The notes below the pieces were generated by a model. The model saw only the letters and a list, made by a program, of their open reading frames with translations. It did not search any database and was not told the origin of the DNA. From CALFUK01 sp964398295 (lineage in GTDB: Bacteria; Bacteroidota; Bacteroidia; Chitinophagales; Saprospiraceae): a stretch of DNA of 30,750 nucleotides. Location of the stretch: positions 1 through 30,750 of the forward strand of contig CAYNMW010000033.1 of the NCBI GenBank assembly GCA_964398295.1. The letters are read 5' to 3'. The position numbers and the translations under genes were made by a program. Shown here one piece after another: positions 26,378 to 30,750 of the stretch (positions are counted from its first letter, which is position 1; each line of letters begins with the position of its first letter).

Positions 26378-26806
26378 ATGCAACACTACTTCTTACTTTT
26401 CCTTATCTTATTATCATCTGTGCTGATTGCGCAATCCGAAGATGAACAGCAATTACCAAAGGATATAAAAATAAAAAGTATTTACTTTGGTGGAGGAAGT
26501 TACTTTATTGATATCCAGCAAGAACAAGAAGTATATGGCTGGTTAGATGAAATTGAAAATATTCATCAATATCAAATTAGAATTGAAAGTCATACTGATA
26601 ATATTGGTAGCAAACGATACAATCAGTATTTATCCGAAATGAGAAGTGAATCTGCAAGACTGTTACTTAAAAACTATCATACCGAAATAGTAAATATGTC
26701 TGTTGGAGATTTTGGTGAAGACCTGCCAGATTTTGATAATCAGCAATGGCAAGGCAAATTGAGAAACAGGCGAGTAGATATTATCCTTAGAAAACTTGAA
26801 TTTTAA
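26378..26806 (+). CDS. Small exported OmpA-domain protein
   Basis: 142 residues from an ATG at 26378. A signal peptide ends at about residue 19 (LIAQ). Almost all the mature protein is an OmpA C-terminal-like domain: IRIESHTDNIGSKRYNQ, YLSEMRSESARLLL and NRRVDIILRK are the peptidoglycan-binding signature. It has no barrel and no lipobox, so it would be a soluble periplasmic or loosely bound peptidoglycan-binding module (inference). The canonical NxxLSxxRA is degenerate (YNQYLSEMRSESA). It lies 105 bases after the lipase gene, and its stop codon overlaps the possible TTG start of the GH10 gene, suggesting translational coupling. Confidence 0.87.
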   Translation: MQHYFLLFLILLSSVLIAQSEDEQQLPKDIKIKSIYFGGGSYFIDIQQEQEVYGWLDEIENIHQYQIRIESHTDNIGSKRYNQYLSEMRSESARLLLKNYHTEIVNMSVGDFGEDLPDFDNQQWQGKLRNRRVDIILRKLEF

Positions 26807-28955
26807 AAATTCTAAATCTAGACAAGTGAAACAGACAATCATATTATCTATTGGTATCTTTTTTTGCTCGTTAGTATTTGTTCAAGCACAGGATTTATAT
26901 CACTCTGATCTTATTAACAGACTTCAAAACGATTTTGGATTAACGTCTGCAGAATTTGTCTTGTTTGATACTGAAGAAGAGATAAATGTATCGAGCTATA
27001 TATATGGAAATTCAGAAAGAGAATATAGAACAGGTTCTGAATTAAGCTTTGATCAATATGCAGATATTATGGTCCTTTCAGCTGGAGCAAATCCTTGGGA
27101 TTCAGGTATGGGCTTTAACAATCAAAAGGTAATTGCAGGTGGAGAAGTCGTGCTACTTCATTTTTTTATGAAGAGAACTAGCGATAGTGGATCAGTGAAT
27201 ATTTTTGTAGAAGATGCAGCTACTTTTGATAAAGAGTTTTTTAATACAATTGATATTACCCCAGATTGGACAGAGTATTTTATTGCGTTCAAATCGACCA
27301 AAACCTATCAAACTGGAGAACTTGCAATGGGTTTTCATTTGGCTAATGAACAACAACATATTCAGATTGGTGGATATACGGCTTTAAATTATGGTGCTAT
27401 TAATTTGGAAGATGTTCCAAGTTCTTTTTCTCCAGCTAACTACGGAGGATTCGAAGCCGATGCAGCTTGGAGAACAGAGGCTGCTCAACGCATTGAAGAA
27501 TTAAGAATGGTCGACATAGAAATAAAAGTATTTGACGCAAATGGTCAGCCTTTAAAGAATACAGAATTGTCCATAGAAATGACAGAACATGAGTTCGGAT
27601 TCGGTTCTGCATTTGCAATGTCACGTTTTCCTGGGAATCGGGCTTTCAATCAGACTTATTTGGATAAACTGACAAACTTGGATGGACTTGGGCATGGCTT
27701 CAATGTTGGGGTTAATGAAAATGCACTAAAATGGGATGCTTGGGAAGAAGAGTGGATAGGAACACCACAGGAGACGCGTTCTGCTTTTCAATGGTTGGCT
27801 GGTAAAAATATAGAAATGAGAGGTCATGTCTTAGTTTGGCCAGGATTTTCAAATATGCCAGATGATATCGAACAGAATCGAAACAGTATCGACTATATTA
27901 AGGGAAGAATTAGTAATCGACTTTCTTCCATGCTTGAAGACAGGACCCTGAATGCCTTGATCCAAGACTGGGATATCCTGAATGAAATCACAACAAATAG
28001 AGATTTAGAAAATTCATTTAAGTCTGCTGTAGGATATGAAACAGGTCGAGAGCTTTACCAGGAAATTTTGTCAGAAGCAAATGCTATAGCTCCAGAGAAA
28101 AGCTATTTTGTTAATGACTTTATAACCTTGTCAGGCGGCGGTTCCTCTGTTGCCGTTATAGATAGATATAAAAGCTATCTTGATGAAATGGCAAACAGTG
28201 AAAATCCATTTGATGGCATTGGATTTCAATGTCACATCGGTTCAATACCTACCTCGATTCTCAAAATACAGGAAACACTAGATGATTTTTATGAGCGTTA
28301 TCAAGTTCCTTTTAAGATTACAGAATATGATATCGAGCCGTCCGTAGATGAAACAACTCAAGCCAAGTACATGGATGATTTTTTGACAATGGTGTTTAGT
28401 CATCCTGCAGTAGAGTCCTTCATTATGTGGGGATTTTGGGATGGGAATCATTGGAAGGAGAATGCACCTATGTTTAACCTCGATTGGAGTTTGAAGCCTT
28501 CTGGTCAGGTATTTATTGATAAAGTATTTTCTGAATGGTGGACCACCGAAACTGGGATGACTGATGAAGATGGCATTTACAGAACCAGAGTGTTTAAAGG
28601 CGACTATCAAATTGATGCCATTCAAGGTACAACTGCTACCCAAGTTGATTTTAGCATTACTGAAGACATGTCTGTGGAAGTATTTACCGATTTTACGAGC
28701 ACGACTCTTGATCCTATTTTACAACAAATTCAAGTTTATCCGAATCCGAGTATAAATGGGGTGTTTCAGATACATTTACCTTCTAATCTGACTGAGGTTT
28801 CTGTAGAAATATTTGATACAACTGGAGGCAAGATCAACAACGTGAATAACTTTTCTCAAAATGGTACCATTCAAATTGCAGATAATGGAATTTACCAACT
28901 CCGATTCCGCTCAGGGAATAGGGTAGGGATTCAGTCTGTTGTTGTCAGTAAGTAA
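26796..28955 (+). CDS. Secreted GH10 family glycoside hydrolase (endo-1,4-beta-xylanase-like) with T9SS type A sorting domain
   Basis: 719 residues from a TTG at 26796; a GTG at 26826 would give a shorter signal peptide start (MKQTIILSIG) and is equally plausible. A signal peptide ends at VQAQ (residue 32). Residues about 40-210 form a beta-rich, carbohydrate-binding-like region; the GH10 catalytic barrel covers about 240-585 with acid/base WDILNE (E397), nucleophile KITEYDI (E510), RGHVLVWPG and WGFWDGNHW. A short beta-region follows, and 640-719 is a T9SS type A sorting domain (VYPNPSINGVFQI, GIQSVVVSK). GH10 enzymes cut beta-1,4-xylan; the sequence reads as an extracellular polysaccharide hydrolase. 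No susC/susD pair is nearby, so it is not part of a classical PUL here. Confidence 0.93.
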   Translation: MNFKNSKSRQVKQTIILSIGIFFCSLVFVQAQDLYHSDLINRLQNDFGLTSAEFVLFDTEEEINVSSYIYGNSEREYRTGSELSFDQYADIMVLSAGANPWDSGMGFNNQKVIAGGEVVLLHFFMKRTSDSGSVNIFVEDAATFDKEFFNTIDITPDWTEYFIAFKSTKTYQTGELAMGFHLANEQQHIQIGGYTALNYGAINLEDVPSSFSPANYGGFEADAAWRTEAAQRIEELRMVDIEIKVFDANGQPLKNTELSIEMTEHEFGFGSAFAMSRFPGNRAFNQTYLDKLTNLDGLGHGFNVGVNENALKWDAWEEEWIGTPQETRSAFQWLAGKNIEMRGHVLVWPGFSNMPDDIEQNRNSIDYIKGRISNRLSSMLEDRTLNALIQDWDILNEITTNRDLENSFKSAVGYETGRELYQEILSEANAIAPEKSYFVNDFITLSGGGSSVAVIDRYKSYLDEMANSENPFDGIGFQCHIGSIPTSILKIQETLDDFYERYQVPFKITEYDIEPSVDETTQAKYMDDFLTMVFSHPAVESFIMWGFWDGNHWKENAPMFNLDWSLKPSGQVFIDKVFSEWWTTETGMTDEDGIYRTRVFKGDYQIDAIQGTTATQVDFSITEDMSVEVFTDFTSTTLDPILQQIQVYPNPSINGVFQIHLPSNLTEVSVEIFDTTGGKINNVNNFSQNGTIQIADNGIYQLRFRSGNRVGIQSVVVSK

Positions 28956-28964
28956 TTTATCCAG

Positions 28965-28984
28965 TTATAATAGATCGATTATAA
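28965..28984 (+). repeat. Short inverted repeat after the GH10 gene
   Basis: TTATAAT (28965-28971), agatcg loop and ATTATAA (28978-28984) form a 7-bp stem 10 bases after the stop codon. It is AT-only and has no T run, so its role as a terminator is doubtful. Confidence 0.35.
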
Positions 28985-29047
28985 TACTCAAAAGAAATAG
29001 GATTGCTGATGTAAAAATGCCCAATTTCTCTCCGAGCGAAACAGCCA

Positions 29048-29101
29048 GTCCTGAGCTTGTCGAAGGAGAGTGTAGCAGCCTGTCCTGAGCTTGCCGAAGG
29101 A
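29048..29101. repeat. Pair of 20-bp direct repeats (gtcctgagcttgtcgaagga type)
   Basis: Copies at 29048-29067 and 29082-29101 differ at one base (tgtcg versus tgccg). From memory, cctgagcttgtcgaagga and its complement recur in many bacterial intergenic regions; a chromosome-wide count would settle it. Confidence 0.7.
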
Positions 29102-29127
29102 AGGAATAACTTCTACAAGTAATACAA

Positions 29128-29203
29128 ATTTCGACCTTGTGGAGAAATCTAGTAACAGAGCTCTCATAAATTAGTATTTAAGATTTCTCCGCAAGGTCGA
29201 AAT
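29128..29203. repeat. 23-bp inverted repeat with 30-base loop
   Basis: Arms at 29128-29150 and 29181-29203 pair at 22 of 23 positions; the core reads ATTTCGACCTTGTGGAGAAA. The loop holds gagctc. It is too long for chance and resembles a miniature mobile or REP-type element; no flanking target duplication was identified. Confidence 0.75.
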
Positions 29204-29223
29204 ACATAAACCTAAAACAATTT

Positions 29224-29259
29224 CATCCTTCGACTCCGCCTATGGCTGCGTTCAGGATG
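29224..29259. repeat. Palindromic dispersed-repeat element (catccttcgactccgcc...)
   Basis: CATCCT (29224-29229) pairs with AGGATG (29254-29259), and GCC/GGC around TAT pairs inside. Similar ccttcgactccgctcaggatgac sequences are, from memory, frequent dispersed repeats in bacterial genomes. Confidence 0.5.
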
Positions 29260-29317
29260 ACACTATATCAAAAAAGCGAAAATTATCGAACAGCACGCTA
29301 TTGGAAGCTTGGTATGT

Positions 29318-30685
29318 CTACTTCACCAACCTCGACTCTGGATATGTATTGTACCAGGCAAACCAAAATATATTGTGTGATGCAATCCGTTCTAAGACAT
29401 CTCCATCGGGCCCACTAAGTTTGTCATGTTGTACAGTCCATTCCTCATTGTTGTAGTCAATTAACCTACCTTTCTTATAGGACTTGAATTTTTTTCCTTT
29501 GCTGCCGTAAACTCTTGCAGCTCCAGAATCATCTGCTAAGACGATAAAATCTGTATCTCCTATAGAATCAGCATGCCACTTTTTCTTTTTAAGATATCGA
29601 ATAGAGATAGCCAAAGGATCTTCTTTATAATCATCTGCTCTCACAATCAATACTTCATCTTTGTTATTTAAAGTAGGATCTAAAATTGGTACAGGAAACA
29701 TCAAGTCATCTGTAGCAAAATAGTCGTTATATGCTACACCTTCTCCATAGTCCCTTCGATGACCAGTATTCAATGACAAAACTTTTGTAGTCGGATGTGT
29801 CTTTTTCCATTCTCCCCAAGTTGTCGTTACAATCGGGAACACATCCAATTCAATGCCTTTGCCAACCAATGGACCGAGTACAGGTTTACCTTCGATTGTA
29901 TTCCACATACTTTGAGTGGCTTGATCGTACATCAGTTTATTAGACTTGTATAAAAATCCACTGGTTCCAAGTTGATGAGTAACACCGTCGTGTTTCATGT
30001 TATATGCAATCACGGTACCACACAGCGTACAATATACACCGCAGACTCTATCCTCACCAAAGTCATCAATGAACATTTCGTGCCAAGCCAAAATTCGTTT
30101 CGGATATGCTTTTGCTTCTCCATTGATATTGGCACCAAAAACGATGTCTGTATCATTCAAATAAGTTGCTTCATCTGGATTTATCAACACTGGCAACCGC
30201 AATGGAGGAATGCCATCTTGTTGAACACCGCCCCAAACAATCTCTTCTAGTCTAATATCTGCCTGATGCGATCGGCCTTGAAAATAATTGACAAATTTTG
30301 GGTCTATATGTTGATACAGTTCAGACTTAAAGTCATAATAGTATGGTTCTAATGCAAGCTGTTCTTCCCACAACCAATGCATCCATTCAAAAAACTGTAC
30401 ATGCTTTTGTCCGGTCTTGTGCTGTAGAAGATTCGTAATATTTTTTAGTAGACTCTGGTCACTGCTTAGGCGTTCAATTTCTACAAGTGGAGCAATCATG
30501 CCTTCTTCCCAATTCTTTTCAAGGGTTCTTAGGGCTTGTCTGTCGTCCTCCTCACCGTCTCCATAAATAAATACCTTTAATAAATCCAGCACTTCTTCGT
30601 CAGATAGTGTTGAAGGTTTTTCTTGTGCTTGGCAGCTAAATAGTGATACACAAAAAATAAGCGATGCAAAAAGTAATCTAACCAT
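29318..30685 (-). CDS. DUF3179 domain-containing lipoprotein
   Basis: 455 residues from an ATG at 30685. The signal peptide ends in LFSC (C18), a lipobox-like site, so probably a lipoprotein. About residues 20-140 are an N-terminal helical extension (QALRTLEKNWEEGM, EWMHWLWEEQLALEPYYYDF). The DUF3179 domain follows, with NGEAKAYPKRILAWHEMFID (188-207), the CxxC pair VYCTLCGTVIAY (C219, C222), and a C-terminal FWFAWYNTYPES. Function is unknown; the CxxC and conserved His suggest a metal- or redox-linked role (inference). Family members are often secreted proteins of environmental bacteria. The gene converges on the GH10 gene, and its own promoter candidate is just upstream. Confidence 0.93.
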   Translation of the reverse strand: MVRLLFASLIFCVSLFSCQAQEKPSTLSDEEVLDLLKVFIYGDGEEDDRQALRTLEKNWEEGMIAPLVEIERLSSDQSLLKNITNLLQHKTGQKHVQFFEWMHWLWEEQLALEPYYYDFKSELYQHIDPKFVNYFQGRSHQADIRLEEIVWGGVQQDGIPPLRLPVLINPDEATYLNDTDIVFGANINGEAKAYPKRILAWHEMFIDDFGEDRVCGVYCTLCGTVIAYNMKHDGVTHQLGTSGFLYKSNKLMYDQATQSMWNTIEGKPVLGPLVGKGIELDVFPIVTTTWGEWKKTHPTTKVLSLNTGHRRDYGEGVAYNDYFATDDLMFPVPILDPTLNNKDEVLIVRADDYKEDPLAISIRYLKKKKWHADSIGDTDFIVLADDSGAARVYGSKGKKFKSYKKGRLIDYNNEEWTVQHDKLSGPDGDVLERIASHNIFWFAWYNTYPESRLVK

Positions 30686-30690
30686 ACAAT

Positions 30691-30698
30691 CAAAATTA
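30691..30698 (-). promoter_or_regulatory. Candidate -7 box of the DUF3179 gene
   Basis: On the minus strand TAATTTTG matches TAnnTTTG and ends 5 bases before the ATG. TTG elements lie 16 and 24 bases further upstream, just outside the usual spacing. The leader would be absent or very short. Confidence 0.4.
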
Positions 30699-30750
30699 CA
30701 TTTCTTTACAATCGCAATTCATCAATTGGCAGACAGTTTTTCCTTAGGGT

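Larger units (their letters stand above)
28956..29317. other. Intergenic repeat nest between the GH10 and DUF3179 genes
   Basis: 362 bases with no coding frame of interest. In order it holds a TTATAAT/ATTATAA hairpin (28965-28984), a pair of 20-bp direct repeats (29048-29101), a 23-bp inverted repeat (29128-29203) and a CATCCT...AGGATG element (29224-29259). The genes on both sides converge on it, so termination signals are expected, but no classical hairpin plus T-run is clear. Confidence 0.7.

Noticed and set aside
26796..28955. Polysaccharide utilisation locus around the GH10 gene
   Set aside because: No SusC/SusD pair or sugar regulator is present; the TonB receptor at 1877-5663 is Oar-like and far away.
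30708..30750. Minus-strand frame open to the window end, stopping at 30706-30708
   Set aside because: Only 14 codons are visible (TLRKNCLPIDELRL); could be the tail of an upstream gene but there is nothing to support it.

Overview
The window looks like a chromosomal segment from a Bacteroidota bacterium, probably of the Saprospiria/Lewinella type. Pointers are: AT-rich DNA; start codons without Shine-Dalgarno sequences, several of them TTG or GTG; candidate promoters with the Bacteroidota -7 box TAnnTTTG; an Oar-like TonB-dependent receptor; type IX secretion (T9SS) type A sorting domains; and Bacteroidota-typical 3-coathanger stack domains. Genus and species are inference. No rRNA, tRNA, CRISPR array, insertion sequence, phage or plasmid gene was seen.

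Layout. 1-1528: 3' half of pyruvate carboxylase, followed by two copies of a 100-bp palindromic REP-like unit at an exact 120-bp period and a terminator. 1877-5663 (minus): a large TonB-dependent receptor fused to a thrombospondin type 3 motif, a long Ala/Glu/Lys helix and an OmpA peptidoglycan-binding domain; it is broken near its 5' end by a 100-N assembly gap, with its true start codon on the far side. 6027-8448 (minus): a Lys/Glu-rich exported protein and a GntP-family permease. 8677-10014 (plus): a CoxE-type VWA protein whose usual partner, a MoxR AAA+ ATPase, lies at 17827-18753 on the same strand, 7.8 kb away. Between them are a DUF1016/YhcG PD-(D/E)XK nuclease, a membrane-anchored alpha/beta hydrolase, a 14-repeat FG-GAP protein, a small exported protein, glycerol-3-phosphate dehydrogenase (cut by a second 100-N gap), a rhomboid protease and a VOC-fold protein.

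18827-22556 (plus): a PlpD-like patatin/outer-membrane-barrel phospholipase and a membrane-anchored SPFH protein ending in a strong terminator. 22884-28955 (plus): a dienelactone hydrolase-like protein, then three exported proteins: a multidomain lipase, a minimal OmpA-domain protein, and a GH10 xylanase-like enzyme whose possible start overlaps the OmpA gene. 28956-29317 is a nest of inverted and dispersed repeats. 29318-30685 (minus): a DUF3179 lipoprotein.

How the genes fit together. Most of the window is cell-envelope and secretome: transport across and anchoring of the outer membrane, T9SS-exported hydrolases for lipid and xylan-like polymers, cytoplasmic and membrane hydrolases, and central metabolism (pyruvate carboxylase, GlpD, gluconate-type uptake). 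No complete unknown system is evident. The most unusual items are the TonB receptor-OmpA fusion, the split MoxR/VWA pair with a one-residue-shifted metal site, the apparent double seven-bladed FG-GAP propeller, candidate promoters placed almost on start codons, and the repeat families.
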